NCBI GenBank assembly: GCA_963556195.1
Contig: OY744535.1
Span: forward strand, 88,591,449-88,655,448
Direction of reading: 5' to 3'
Source of the DNA: Sepiola atlantica
Lineage: Eukaryota > Mollusca > Cephalopoda > Sepiida > Sepiolidae
Length of the DNA stretch: 64,000 bases
The notes beneath the pieces were generated by a model. It saw only the letters and a program-made list of their open reading frames with translations, did no database searches and was not told the DNA's origin. Shown here piece by piece: positions 1-12,429 of the stretch; the stretch's first letter is position 1; every line of letters starts with the position of its first letter. Both the position numbers and the translations under genes were made by a program.

Positions 1-524
1 AAATATATGTTGAGTATGACGCCTGTTATGTCAGAGACTATGCAATTTTGAACGTCTAATGAGTATGTACAACATGGAATGCTTCATATGGACCAGACAA
101 TCATAAGGCACGATTACCCATGGCTTTATACAGGAGACCAAGTCCCCCCACAACAACAACAACAACAAGCACCTGCTAGTTATTATTTTCATGTTTGTAA
201 ATTGATAAATAACAAACTATATTTCGTATGAATAATGTGGAACTATAATACTAAAATATGAAATAAATTAATGATATTTTGCTACAGAGTAACATTAAAC
301 GTTACGAATATTCGCAACGTTCCCTTTTCATGAGAGTAAGTGGTGGGATGATTTTTCTGAATCGGAAGATTCGTAACTTTTGGGTATCGGAATCGGTATT
401 GGTAAAGATTGTGCGCGTTTCCCGATGCAAAAAACGATGCTTTTAAATCGATTTTTTTTGGGGGGGGGGGATTTTAATGGCACTAATTATAAGATGGTAC
501 ATATTTATTGATTTATTGATTTAC

Positions 525-558
<34 letters not shown>

Positions 559-2240
559 CTATCACAATTGGAAATGTATGCATATTACATGGGTGTTTAG
601 AATAATCCGACAATTAATTAAAAAAAAACAACATTAATGGCTAAATATTCAAAATAAAAAAATGTTAATAAGTAATTGTATCGGAATTGAGAATATAGAA
701 GAGAATCCTTAATTGTATTCGAATCAGAGAAATATGGGAATCGCCACATATCTAATTAGGATGCTTTAAACTTTACGAATCCCCTTAAATTTTCTTTTTA
801 TTAGGATACGTTCAACTGTTAGAATACAATTGTATCACGAGAGATCCTGTCAGGTTTAGCGAGCAAAAAACGGGCAGTATGGGCGTAGGTGTCACGTGAG
901 AAGTTTGGTTCTCAATGACGTTAAAAATAACTTTGCGTATCTAAAAATTGAATGGGGAGCGATTCGAACACAACGTATAATATAGAGCCAATATATGAGA
1001 GGTTAAATGAAACGGGGATTATTTCTCTCTTTCCCTCTGCTACGCACAAGTAAAGCACGGAGAGAAAACACTGTAGTAGTCATTCTTGACTTAATTAATA
1101 TGAACAAGACAGACCATCAATGCAATAATACTGATATAAAACATGAGCACATTTTTAAATGTCAATAAATGTAGACGCAGTAAAATATATTCAAACAAAA
1201 TTATGAGTCAGTTATCAGATTACATAGCTAAACTACTATTTTGGGACTTACTTTTCTATATTTTATGAAGTGTTCATGAAGTTATTATGTGCAAAGGTTT
1301 ATACGTCAAACACTATTTATCTGATCAGGCTGACAGTCTGAATGATAATTACTGTCATCAAAACGTTTGGAAGTGGCTGAATTTTTCATAGCCAAGGCGA
1401 TATAAGATATGGAGCTTCATTGGTTTGAATATAGATTACGTAACACGCCTCTCCGGTTAACTGAACTTAATTTATCACCAAAATTGTGACTGAAACTGTT
1501 CAGTAACTTTAACTGTTATATTTGACTTAAATATTACAAAATTACATTAGTTTATAACCGATACTTTGATTAAGTTGTGTGACAGTTTGTAAAGCGACTT
1601 GAACGCTAGGCTGGGCACACACACACAAACAAAGTTAGTGCAAAAAAAATGCGACCTAAAACATTACCTCCTAGATTGCGATAGCTTTTCTATTGAAATT
1701 ACTGAACTTAAATGAAATATTTATGTTAGAAGTATGGAAGCGATAACAACATAAACAGAGTGGTCACAAGGGTATTTTTCAAATGAAGCAGTTGAGCCAA
1801 AAGAGAATACAAAATCATAAATCTAGTTGGGTATGTTCATCGTAGTGGAAATAATATTGATTCAAGGATAAAATAAATTGCACTAGTTTGAACCGTGCAA
1901 CGAAGCAGTTTTAATCACTGTAAACAAAAGAAAATATCTCTAAAATCATGGGTGTATCCCTTTTACAAAATTATAGTTCACTGAAAAACAATCAGAAAAT
2001 CAATATCTTGCTTCGCTTTTGCTATTGCAATGAAATGGTAAGAAATATTGTGAAAGGACTGGGGAGAAAGGACAATAAAAGTGGAAAGGGAAAATTAAAC
2101 ATCTATGAATTTTATTCGCAAGAATCTGCATTTATGAAATCATATCATGTATTAATTGTAAACGAAAGATGAAGGAATATTAAAATCAAAATGATAAACC
2201 ATTTGAAAATATATGCAAATGCAAACGAGGTGTGTGTTTA
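1..2240. other. AT-rich DNA with no recognised gene
   Basis: I see no convincing coding region here. It contains a short (CAA)n run near 151-167, a 10-base poly-G at about 461-470 and a (TA)n tract at 528-555. The only open frame of note, 1948-2172 plus (74 codons), has no recognisable motif and its length is ordinary for DNA this AT-rich. Confidence 0.5.
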
Positions 2241-2251
2241 GTAGACTGTGT

Positions 2252-2295
2252 TATATTTCTTGTGACTATAAAATAACATAGTCACAGGAAATATT
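2252..2295. repeat. Short hairpin, 17-18 bp arms
   Basis: The left arm (TATTTCTTGTGACTAT, 2252-2269) is nearly the reverse complement of the right arm (ATAGTCACAGGAAATA, 2278-2295), with a loop of about 8 bases. The right arm runs into the left terminal repeat of the adjacent small element, so it may be part of it. Confidence 0.6.
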
Positions 2296-2510
2296 GAAGA
2301 GTTTAAATGCAAAACGCGATCAACAACATTTTCAAAATTAACAATCGATCACTACAATGTGTTGTGTATACCGCGATGATTTATTTTTGCGTTCAATGAA
2401 AATAAGATTTTAGTCGATGTCTACATTAAATATGTTCGTCCTTTAATTTTGTCGCGATTTAAACAAATTGGATTTATCACGTTTTGCATTCGAACTCTTC
2501 ATATATTTTC
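2288..2510. mobile_element. Small MITE-like element with about 35-bp TIRs
   Basis: The left end (GAAGAGTTTAAATGCAAAAC from about 2296, then GCGATCAA) matches the reverse complement of the right end (GAAGAGTTCGAATGCAAAAC, then GTGATAAA, 2475-2500) with a few substitutions. The 223-bp unit has no coding capacity. The right half resembles 25225-25325, where TATGTTCG and GGGTTTATCC-like blocks and CTCTT recur in the same order, so this is a dispersed family. Superfamily and target duplication were not determined. Confidence 0.55.
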
Positions 2511-3009
2511 ACTATTAATCGCTTGATGTACATTAACAAAAATAACACACGTTGATATAATTGTAAGCATAGCGACAAGAATTGATTGAATAAAACATTT
2601 AGATTGATTAAAATATATCATAAAATAATATTTCAAAATCATGTATACAAAGAAGAGAGAGAGATATTTTCTATAAAATGATATAAATTACTCATTAAAG
2701 CAAGATAAATAAATAACTTTCGCCAGTAAAATACTATTAATATGGGCTTATCATCTAGAAAAATGTATTTTCGAGCACATTCTTAGATTGAATCATTTAG
2801 TTCGGGCCAGTTGTCATCATATACAGAAACGCATCGAACTGTTACTCTTTTACTTATAATAAATTAACATACAACCGGCAGATAGTATCCCAACATATGT
2901 TAGTTTGCAAGATACGTAATGTTCGTCACGCCAATGGCAAACGCTACGGTAATACTATTTCACATTTCCTAACAAGCGTTATATATATTTCCTTAACTCG
3001 ATTAAATAT

Positions 3010-3132
3010 TGTTGTGAAGTTGTAAATATACAAATTCAGTTGCTAGTGTACTTTCACTGCTAATTATACTTAATGAGAGACTTATATCGTAATCACGTTA
3101 CTTATGCATATCAATTAGCCAATATCACCTCA
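3010..3132 (-). repeat. 3' LTR of compact Ty3/gypsy element
   Basis: This 123-bp sequence starts TGTTGTGAAG on the plus strand and ends ATCACCTCA. It aligns over its length with 4895-5029, sharing AGTTGCTAGTG, ACTTTCACTGCT and TATGCATATCAATTAGCCAA in order. Because the internal coding pieces read on the minus strand, this is the 3' LTR. Just inside it (3132-3143) the minus strand reads ACAAGGGGAT, a plausible short polypurine tract. Confidence 0.75.
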
Positions 3133-3429
3133 TCCCCTTGTCGTATAGGCTGTACGCCTCTAGTGCATATTGCACTTCTCATGATAGTTTAATTTTCGAA
3201 TTTACTTTGCACGTCTGTCTCACCATTATTACTTGCTCTGGGAGATATTGACATATTTCGCACTAAACTGCAACCAGGGTTGCCCCATTCCATACCTTTA
3301 TCCGAATCCGACTCCGAATCCTCATTTTTACTTGCCTGATCTTACATTTTTTTTTTCATTTTTTGACTGTAGAGGGTATTTTTAAAACTCAATAATGAAA
3401 AGCGTTGCGACGATTTGCTAATTTTACTT

Positions 3430-4300
3430 TTCGTATTCACTCTAGGACCAGATTTGATATGCATGGATCCACACAATGTTTTGTTTTCTCTATTATAGTT
3501 GTAATGTTACCTGTTTGCACGATAACTTCTGCCATTACTGGATTTGATTCTTAGTTCTTTTTGTACCAGTTTTTTTTTCATTTGTAGAATACGACATAGT
3601 TAACGGAGCCTTAGTTTGTCTTCCCATTAAATCTGATGGTTTTATAATCTTCACACGTGTTTTATTATTCGATAGCTTAAAAGAAGCTTTGTTAACAAAA
3701 CTACTAGTTTTCTTTTTTATGCGAACATGATTTTTGTCCCGTTTTTACGGTCTGCATAATTCTTTCCACCAACGCATTCGATTGGTCCTGTCTTATACGG
3801 TATACATCCAATTTTCCCAACTATAAATTAAGACATTCATCACAAAACTCTGAAGCATTGGCAGATATCGGGTTTTTGGGATACCAATTCTAAAGAATAT
3901 AACCTTAGGATCTGTTTTAAAGTAGAACTTTTCTTGTCCGGCCAATGGACTACTACAGGCAAAGCTGAAAAAGAGTCTACTAATATTAATAATAGTCCCA
4001 CTCCAGAAATATACGCATGATCAATATGTACACGACTCAATGGCTCTAATTCTCTGTGCCAGGAATATAAAGTATTATATGTATTTTTTTTTTTAATTAT
4101 TCACATATTTTGCATCTTTTTATATATTCTTCTATATCTCGTGAATATCCCGGCCACAATGCTTCTAGTTGTATTCTTTTTTGTGTGGCCTCTACTCCAC
4201 AGTGTATATCATCATGTACACATTTTATCACCACATTTCTTTGTGTTTCTGGGGGAATTACCAGATCTCCATTAAAAATTACTCCATTTTATATCGCTAA
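3430..4300 (-). pseudogene. Ty3/gypsy integrase remnant
   Basis: On the minus strand, 4300-4104 encodes an N-terminal zinc-binding module with an H-x3-H pair (VHDDIH) and a C-x2-C pair (CKIC), preceded by GDLVIPPETQ and followed by a stop. The catalytic core resumes at 4040-3840 with RVHIDHA, which holds the first catalytic Asp, and LILVDSFSALP. After further stops, VERIMQTVK near 3757-3783 supplies the expected catalytic Glu context. Order and spacing fit a Ty3/gypsy integrase that cut and joined element ends to host DNA. At least three breaks are visible, so it is not functional. Confidence 0.78.
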
Positions 4301-4301
4301 T

Positions 4302-4748
4302 TTATGCCTTATTTCTTTGTGAGGTCTCTCTGTCTTGGAATAAATTCCCTATATATTTTCTTATTCTCGATGTTATCCTACTAAGTATTCGATCATGTCT
4401 AGTTTCCATAGTCATTTTATTCAAAGGTAAAACATCAGCCTTTACCCTATTTAAGAAGGTATCATTAAATTTTTCTTCTGTGTAATATTTGTGCCCATTG
4501 TAAAATCGCAAACGTGATAGTGAATTTACATGTTGACTTTAATTTCCTTTGTCATATTCTATATAAAATTCAAATGCCAGTAACGTTATTGCCCACCTCA
4601 ATATTCTCGATATCGTAACTTTGAGTAGTTCTTGAATTTCGTATTTCTTTTTCATGATCTGACTTCTTCTGACAGTCAGCTTTTCTAGGTTCAATGGATA
4701 CGCCATGGTTAAGACTTTCATGATGCCCTCATATCGAGCTGTGGCCAA
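4302..4748 (-). pseudogene. RNase H tail and RNase H-integrase linker of gypsy pol
   Basis: The minus-strand frame 4748-4539 contains ISRILRWAITLLAFEFYIEY. This fits the typical gypsy RNase H C-terminal pattern in which an R-x-x-RW stretch precedes a (Y/F)-x-(I/F)-x-Y segment. The frame 4511-4302 contains LPLNKMTMETRHDRILSRI, which resembles the linker before the integrase zinc module. The pieces are collinear with the integrase but separated by frameshifts. This is a family-pattern assignment; no catalytic RNase H residues remain in view. Confidence 0.65.
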
Positions 4749-4894
4749 GAATTAATATGTTATTTCATGTTCTTCTCCAGTTTCCTTGTTGTTTTTAAAC
4801 TTATTAAGACTTGCACTCGCAGAGAAACATCTCATCTATTTGCCCACGAAGTCGGGGTCCTCGAGAAACAATTTGGATCTTATCGGCTACGCAC

Positions 4895-5029
4895 TGTTGT
4901 GAAGTTGTTACTGTTGCTATTTAGTTGCTAGTGCACTTTCACTGCTTGCTATACTAAAGGAAATACTTATATAGTAATATATTTCTTATTTATTCTAATT
5001 ATGCATATCAATTAGCCAATATCACAACA
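4895..5029 (-). repeat. 5' LTR of compact Ty3/gypsy element
   Basis: This 135-bp LTR begins TGTTGTGAAG and ends ATCACAACA on the plus strand, giving 8-base inverted ends. It is about 12 bp longer than its partner at 3010-3132, with scattered substitutions, which implies an old insertion. The sequence just inside (4860-4894) should hold the primer-binding site, but I could not assign a tRNA. Confidence 0.75.
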
Positions 5030-6765
5030 CATATATTTCATAGTATATAGCATTCCAGCGGTACTAAGTGAACGTATTCACCAAGAGAAAGTGACGTTGC
5101 ATATTTACGTGTCAATAACTGATCTATAACCATCCTTATTTCTTTCTTTTTTTTCATAAACAATCGCTTTAAAAGAATCAACATGGCGTAGGTGTCTGTT
5201 ATAACAGGTGTAGACTTATCCATATTAGTCACTTATGTTTGCTTTTATGGCGTCAGTTTCTTTTAGAAAACGAATGAAATCTATTTGAATAAGATGTATT
5301 TAATACATTCCTTAATGTACTGTATTCTAGGGCATGTAACGCCTTCTTTAAACCACAATCCATTCACATTATCTACGCGTCAATAGCTTATGACAGATCA
5401 TGATCCCGTAATCTAGTACACCCGCTCACATTTGGTTTAACTAAAACAACAATATGGTGTCGGCCTATTTAAAACTCCCAGGGAAATGTTATTTAATTTT
5501 ATGACATAACTTTACAAAAAATAATGTTTGAATTCAATCAGATCCACTTTGTCTATTTTGTTGTTTTATGATACGATTCCTACATCTCAACGAATACGGC
5601 AGGATATCCTATTTTCTAGCTTTAAGAATATATACAAATTATAATTTTCTGATTTAATTGAATACAAAGGGATTGATTTTAGTTTTATAAAAACAGGCCC
5701 ACCATTTTTATGAACTAAATCATGAAATCATGTGTTCGTAGCTTGAAAGTATAGAAATAATGTATCGGGATACACTAATTAGGAGCATCCAGTGTTATAT
5801 AGAAACTAGTGAACCTAAAGCCGGGTGTAATCTGAGTTGTCGGAAATAAAATGTTAACGCCAATAGAATTAAATGTATCAACAATTTAAATTAAATATAA
5901 AATTCAATATTTAAATGTAACCACATAAGCAATTTTAAATACTAACAAACGACAACCATGTGTTTAAACAGAAAATACGATAAAACATGAATTCATCAAG
6001 ATTTTAATGGATTCAATAAGAAATTGCATATTTATACTAAATGTATTATTATTTATCAGACTGTGTATGATTTGTGCGGATCGATATAAAATAGGTGTGT
6101 TGGGTATAAGTCACTTTCATCAAATTATAGATCAGTTTTAATTAGATATGATATTATAATATAGTGAAATTAAATTAAACAGGAATGCTGTGGAGTGCAA
6201 GGTTCAACACCAGCAACTAAAATGTGTAATACTTAATTTTGTGATTGGTAATTCTTCCATAACTTATGCAAGGTCAACTTTCGAAAAATGTACAAATGGC
6301 ATACTGATTTATGGATAACATTGAATTTTATAAAAAAAATATTATTATCTAGCCATGTAAATAATTATGCAGTAATTTGTGTTTATGAAATATTAGTTAT
6401 ATTTATATAATCGAATATAATATTTAAATGTATTTACGTTAACAATTTTTATTCATTTAAAAAGCATGCTAATCTACTCTTTCATTTTCTCAACAGTTTT
6501 TTTCAATGTTTGATACCATTTTGAAGATAGTAGCATAAGTAGTTTTGTTAAAATATATACATACGAACATGTGAGATGCAATCATACATTTTTAATTAAT
6601 GTTTAAATGAAGTCAAATGAACAAATGAAAACGTGGAAAATAGTTTATCTTTTTACAACTATAAAATGTACTCTTTAATAAAGCCATTAAAATGTTTTAA
6701 TGTGATGGCGTGTCATAACTACATTGCAGTATTATTTAATCTACTGACACAAACATATACACGTA
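5030..6765. other. AT-rich DNA with no recognised gene
   Basis: I see no coding similarity or structured repeat. The longest open frame, 5038-5232 minus, has no recognisable motif. A GGTTCAACACC string at 6201-6211 resembles a B box but has no matching A box upstream. Confidence 0.45.
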
Positions 6766-6766
6766 G

Positions 6767-6767
<1 letters not shown>

Positions 6768-6818
<51 letters not shown>
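6768..6818. repeat. (TA)n microsatellite
   Basis: Uninterrupted TA dinucleotides, about 25 units. Confidence 0.95.
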
Positions 6819-6819
<1 letters not shown>

Positions 6820-6984
6820 CTGAAAGCTCTCGCAAGATCGAGCACTTTCGGTAAGTTCAAAACAGGCTGCTATTTACAGTGTAATGCAACCCTCTAAGTT
6901 CCGTTGATTGAGTGCTCACGACGCCCTTATTATGGTCGCCCCGGGATCGCCCAGCCGTTAATTAACTCTCCCATTTCCAAACAA

Positions 6985-7146
6985 TGCGTAGTGGGCACAG
7001 TGGTAAATGCTCCGAATACTAAGTGAAATATAGCTTTCATATCAGGGTTCGAACCGTGTGCCCGGCAAGGATGGTCTCTTGCTTATCGAAGGTTTGGCAT
7101 CAAACACATGAGTATTTGGGTTGATTTAATAAAAATAATATGTATA

Positions 7147-7150
<4 letters not shown>
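6985..7150 (+). mobile_element. tRNA-derived SINE
   Basis: An A-box-like block (GTGGGCACAGTGGTAAATGC, 6991-7010) is followed about 36 bases later by a perfect B box (GGTTCGAACC, 7046-7055). This is the internal RNA polymerase III promoter arrangement of tRNA genes. The sequence does not close a full cloverleaf. It runs on into a tRNA-unrelated body (GGTTTGGCATCAAACACATG) and an A/T-rich tail leading into a (TA)n tract at 7150-7183. That is SINE organisation rather than a tRNA gene. Its 5' edge is uncertain. Confidence 0.72.

Positions 7151-7183
<33 letters not shown>
7150..7183. repeat. (TA)n tail or microsatellite at SINE 3' end
   Basis: About 17 TA units directly follow the SINE body. Confidence 0.9.
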
Positions 7184-7186
<3 letters not shown>

Positions 7187-7189
7187 AAA

Positions 7190-9270
7190 CAAGTAAAGGA
7201 TCAAAATAAACATTTTATGAAATACGTTATCTATTTAGTCATCAGTTGTTGAAAACAAGGTGGTTGAAAAACAAGAAATGTTATTTATTCCTCGATCAAG
7301 CCATGAGTTTTTAGAGAGTGAAATTATATCGCCAGATAAGTTTGGTAAGGAGCATTACTAAATGTCATAATTTGAAAATATAGGAAGATAATGTTAGATA
7401 TATAATGTGAAATGCAAAAAGAAAATGTTGACACTATCAAAAAGAGTTTAGTGTTTAAGCCCCATGAGAGTTCGTAACAGGTTCGAAGAACGATAAAATC
7501 TATGAAAATATTAGCATCATAAATTGTATAATCCGTTGAATTTATGTAAAAGCAAAAACATTACATGTTCCATATAATACAGTTGGGAAAAGTTACAGTC
7601 TAAAAGTTCAGGATGTGGTTGAGGTATAAAAAAACCTTGAGAAAACTTGAATAGACTTTGTATAGAGTTTTTATTAAATAATTTAATTCAAAGTGAAATA
7701 ATTAAAGGTAATGTCAATTCTAACAGCAAACCATAAGGAAATCTGGCATTGAGATAACCATACAATACACATATGAGTGGATTGTTAAAACAGAAGAAAT
7801 TGAGATTAAACAGGATGTCGCAAATAAAATAGGAGGTAGCAAGATAGGAGTAGTAGGGAGGAGTATTCGAATGAGGTGAAAATGGATAAGTTGGAAGGAC
7901 GACATGGATCCACGCCAGAGTTAGATGACAAACACACATGTTAGAACAAAATTAACATCAATGAGTGAGTATGCATGATAATAAAGGTATAGTGGAGAGT
8001 AGGTAGATGTTTGACAGGGTTATAAAAAGTGAGTGGATTGCAACAGAAGGTGTATATAAGTGAACGGGACGACGATATCAGGTAAATATTTGATGAATAA
8101 ATGTTAGGATGGACAATGCTTAATACTAGGTTCAGATGGAAGGGGAAAAACCTAAAAGGCAAAATAAAAATGAAAATAAAATAAAAGTTAAAATAATTAG
8201 GTTTAAAGTAAAATATTTTTGAAAGATTTTAAATAAATGCAAAGGAAGAAAATAGTCATATTGCTATTATAAGAAGAACCGTTAGAAAGAGCAAGACAGA
8301 TACAAGTATTTAAATTATTTACGGGCAGGTTTCTGCCTCAAAATGCTAGGGAGATAAATTTACTGGAGTCAGGGTCTGGATTACGATAATTAGAAGTAAG
8401 CACATAAATGGAATTCGTTAGTTAACAAATAAACTGAGTGATTCAAAAAGTTGAGCAAAATAACGGAGAATAGAGCAATAACAGTTAGCATTTGGTTACA
8501 AAAATTAAAACTGCAATATTTGACGATTTGAGCAAAAAATATGTGAGCAATAGTAATTGTAAAGTGCATAGATTTACAAGGAAAAAAGCGAAAATAAGAA
8601 TAAATAATTAAGGATAGAGAAGCTTAAAGATAGTAGTGAAGTTAAAGATGATGAGAATAAACATCGAATACTTTGAAAAGAGACGCGGAACAATGTGTTA
8701 CCTCGTAGATTTCTAGTTAAAACCATGCAACGTGTGCGAACAGACGTTGATTAAGAGAAGAAAAAGAAGAAAAAAAAGAAAATCATGTTAAAAAATAAGC
8801 AGTACTTATAAGGTGATATTTTATAGTGCAATGGTGATGCATTTTACACTGTTTTAGTGCGATTTTTTAAGTTATTTTGTAAAAGAGAAAAGGCACAGCC
8901 TAAGGTAAACGGTCATATGTGATTCACGACGACTGAGAGTGTTAATTATGCACTTGCGGTGATGGAAATGTGTTAAGTGTTACGGTGGATTCAGTTTGTA
9001 AGTACGAAATTGTGTTTAAAAGTACTTCTATGTACGAGCGGTGCGTTAGTAAGGCTATTCTGTTCGAAGTCCGTCTTATAAACGTTAATACGTGATTCGA
9101 TGTTTCTGTCTATATCGTTGATATAAACACCAGGCATGTAGCACTTTCTATTTTATAAATGACGGATTTGGAAAATAAGGTGCCTTTACATGTTGAGTGT
9201 GGAGATGTGTTTGTGTTAAGTAAATATCTTTTTTTTTGTAAGTCTTTTGTCAGTATATTAATGTCACGTT
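7190..9270. other. Strand-asymmetric unassigned DNA
   Basis: No gene is recognised. The plus strand between about 7690 and 9270 is visibly G-rich and C-poor, so minus-strand frames such as 7688-7939 appear long without showing protein-like motifs. Similar asymmetry occurs in the Penelope tail at 30700-32050, so this may be an older copy of such a tail. No alignable match was confirmed. Confidence 0.35.
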
Positions 9271-9272
9271 TA

Positions 9273-9429
9273 AAAATATTTGCTGTAAAGAAGTGTAGAT
9301 AGAGATTGTAAGTAAAACTATAAAATATTTGCTGTAAAAAAGTGTAGATAGAGATTGTAAGTAAAACTATAAAATATTTGCTGTAAAGAAGTGTAGATAG
9401 AGATTGTAAGTAAAACTATAAAATATTTG
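9273..9429. repeat. 49-bp tandem repeat, 3.2 copies
   Basis: TTTGCTGTAAA recurs with its T at 9280, 9329 and 9378 (period 49). Each copy continues AAGTGTAGATAGAGATTG and TAAGTAAAACTATAAAA. Copies differ by about one base, so the array is young compared with its surroundings. Confidence 0.92.
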
Positions 9430-9610
9430 TTTTTATTTAAACTTATCGGTGCATTTGTTCTTCTGGGGTTGTTGTGAGCTACCTGTTTATAACACGCTAA
9501 ATCAATTAGAATGAAACATAGTGGAAAAAGTTACCCCTTGTTCGATCCGTTCAGTTCATCTCAGGTAATAAACAAAAATTCAGAGATCGCCTACCAAGGC
9601 TATACAGATA

Positions 9611-9907
9611 TATTAAAATATATTTACCTACAGACGACATCCTTTAGAGGTTAGCTTTGACTCAGTCATAGAAAAGTATCACGTAATACGGAGATATGAA
9701 GTTATGTTTATGCCAATTTCAACGAGAAATACACATCAGGACAAGTTATAATCTGAATCTCGAATTGAAGCTTATGTGTATGTCTATGTTTTAATATCCC
9801 TAAAACATGCTGAAATTTAATTTTATTAACAAGGTTTTAATAATAATATTCATGAATAAATATTAAATTATATTTCCCTGCAGACGACGTCGTTCTAAGC
9901 TAATGTT
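9611..9907. repeat. Direct repeat pair around CAGACGAC
   Basis: A stretch ending TACCTACAGACGACATCC (about 9624-9641) recurs as TTCCCTGCAGACGACGTC (about 9870-9890). Both copies are preceded by ATATTAAA-rich DNA, and their spacing is near 246 bp. It could be a small duplication or the ends of an unrecognised element. Confidence 0.4.
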
Positions 9908-9939
9908 TTTATAAGTGCAGGGAAGTAGTAATCTGAGAC

Positions 9940-10590
<651 letters not shown>

Positions 10591-10592
10591 AA

Positions 10593-11630
10593 CCCACCGT
10601 AGCAGACTGATTGAGTATCGGGACGAGCTTGGGAAGATCCAGTTTTCAAGGTTGATTTTGTTAAATCTTCCCTGCTTAAAATGTGTAGACATTGAAAATG
10701 CCTAAATATCTCTTTACATTGGTTTTATTATTTTCTATTTTGATTTTTTTTTTAATTTTAAGTTGCAAGATTCTTAATTTTAAAATTTTAAAATTTTAAA
10801 ATGTTTAAATGTTTAAATTTTAAATTTTTAAAGAATTTTGTAATGATTAATTCCAAAATGTTCTTAATTATTTGATCATGCTAGATACGTGAACTTTATA
10901 AATGATCGTATATGTACATTTATATACGCGGTGTTTGACGTAGCAGGCATTCAACCACTTTTGCTTACCGAGGTTCCGTGTTTTTTGGATGTGTCGCGCT
11001 GTCTGCAGGGCTTGCAGAAACTTGTGTCATGGAGGATTACCTTCGAATATTATTTTTCACTAGAGTAATTTCATCAGATCCGGAGAAAAATAATGGCTGA
11101 AAACGTCAGGTCGGCTTCACATTGTTCGAATTGGCCTTAGCGGCGCATGCATCTAGTGAGGTGTATTTTGAAGATTATCCCATATATTATGATCCCCTGA
11201 TCATTCTTTTTCTTACATGTAATACATGTCTTGAACGTCACACATGAAATTGTAACATTTCGGCTGACTTTGGGATTTAATTCCCACCATTTGAACTGCC
11301 TTATTTTTGAAAAACTACTTTAATACATTATTATTTCTGGCCGATACCATTTGTGTTGTATATATTTATTAATTTTTTATAAATGTTTTTGTTATTATGA
11401 ATTTTATTATGAATTTTATTTATTATTATTATATTTTCATATTTTATATTCATGTTTTCAAAGTAAAGTTTTATTTACTCGCTGTAACACCACTGCGGTA
11501 ATGATCCTCTGACTAGAAGAATTTTCTTTGAAAACCCATGGGTTAAGGACATTCAATTACTTTGCTTGAACTTTGAATTGTAATAAAATTTGATTCGCAC
11601 CTTATTTTATTCTTTCATTTTATCTAATGC
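10593..11630 (+). mobile_element. 5'-truncated Penelope-like element tail (copy A)
   Basis: The left end (CCACCGTAGCAGACTGATTG onward) resembles 22841-22990, which directly follows a Penelope GIY-YIG reading frame. The right end (11490-11630) matches 24185-24325 closely, sharing ACTGCGGTAATG, TCCTCTGA, TTTGAAAACYCATGRG, CTTTGCTTGAACTTTGAA, TAATAAAATTTGATT and CACCTTATTTTA in order. No coding region remains. Both edges lie against TA-rich satellite. The Penelope assignment is inferred through the better copy at 22.5 kb. Confidence 0.55.
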
Positions 11631-11760
11631 TATATATGCACATATATATGTGTATATATATGCACATATATATACATAGATATTTATATGCATATATATG
11701 CATATATATATGCATATATGCATATATATATGCATATATATGCATATATATATATATATT
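11627..11760. repeat. TATATGCA / TATATGTA satellite
   Basis: Imperfect repeats of an 8-10 base ATATATGCAT-type unit directly follow the Penelope tail. Confidence 0.93.
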
Positions 11761-11950
11761 AACATGCACCTATTATATTTTTTTAAATTTTATACATTTC
11801 TATACCGTTGTAGATACTCGTATCTTTTCAATCTGGTAATTCCTAAATAAGGCAACATTTCAGTACGTCTTTTTTCAAGGTAGACTCGTCAGTTATAATT
11901 AACGCGGACTCTTAATGACAATGATTTACACTAGACTTTAAATTACTTTT

Positions 11951-11956
<6 letters not shown>

Positions 11957-11986
<30 letters not shown>

Positions 11987-12032
11987 TATATATATATTGT
12001 TTCTTTTCCATCTCTCTGTCTCTCTCTCTATC

Positions 12033-12100
<68 letters not shown>

Positions 12101-12120
12101 TATAATGTGTGTGTGTGTGA
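11957..12120. repeat. Compound (TA)n, (TC)n, (TG)n microsatellite
   Basis: TA runs flank a CTCTCTGTCTCTCT block near 12012-12030 and end in (TG)n at 12106-12119. Confidence 0.93.
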
Positions 12121-12429
12121 TGTGTGATATGAATAGCTCATGTATTTCGAACAGATTTCGTCATAACAAATAGGTCGAACCGTATGCACATCAAGTTTAT
12201 TTTAATTGATCTTAAACTTTTGCAAAATATGCCTTCAAATATATTGGAATCTGAAAACTAATGGTACTAATGTAAAAGAAATATATTTAAAAATATTTAC
12301 ACGTTGTTGTTATTCTTTCCCTAAAAACGTTATGAGAAATGGTGTGTCTCGACTCGCCAGTAAAAAAGTAAAATAACAAAGAACACATAGTAACTATAAA
12401 CCTCCCCAGAAACTGACGCATCTGTTCAC

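Larger units (their letters stand above)
3010..5029 (-). mobile_element. Internally deleted Ty3/gypsy-like LTR retrotransposon
   Basis: This is a 2.02-kb minus-strand unit bounded by two similar short LTRs (4895-5029 and 3010-3132). The interior keeps only the RNase H end and the integrase. Only about 150 bp separate the 5' LTR from RNase H, so gag, protease and most of the reverse transcriptase are missing. The LTR at 4895-5029 has inverted termini, TGTTGTGA and TCACAACA. The bases flanking the element are AATAT (3005-3009) and CATAT (5030-5034), a 4-of-5 match compatible with a mutated 5-bp target duplication. Stops and frameshifts break the frame, so it is a dead copy. Confidence 0.72.

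Noticed and set aside
6201..6211. B-box-like GGTTCAACACC
   Set aside because: No A box within the usual distance upstream and no tRNA-like pairing, so chance is more likely.
6980..7060. A functional tRNA gene at the SINE head
   Set aside because: The promoter boxes are good but acceptor and anticodon stems do not form a full cloverleaf.
7465..7490. GGTTCGAAGAACG resembling a B box
   Set aside because: It lacks the final CC of the consensus and a partner A box.
9280..9429. CRISPR-like array
   Set aside because: The 49-bp units are directly adjacent with no unique spacers, and the window is animal DNA.
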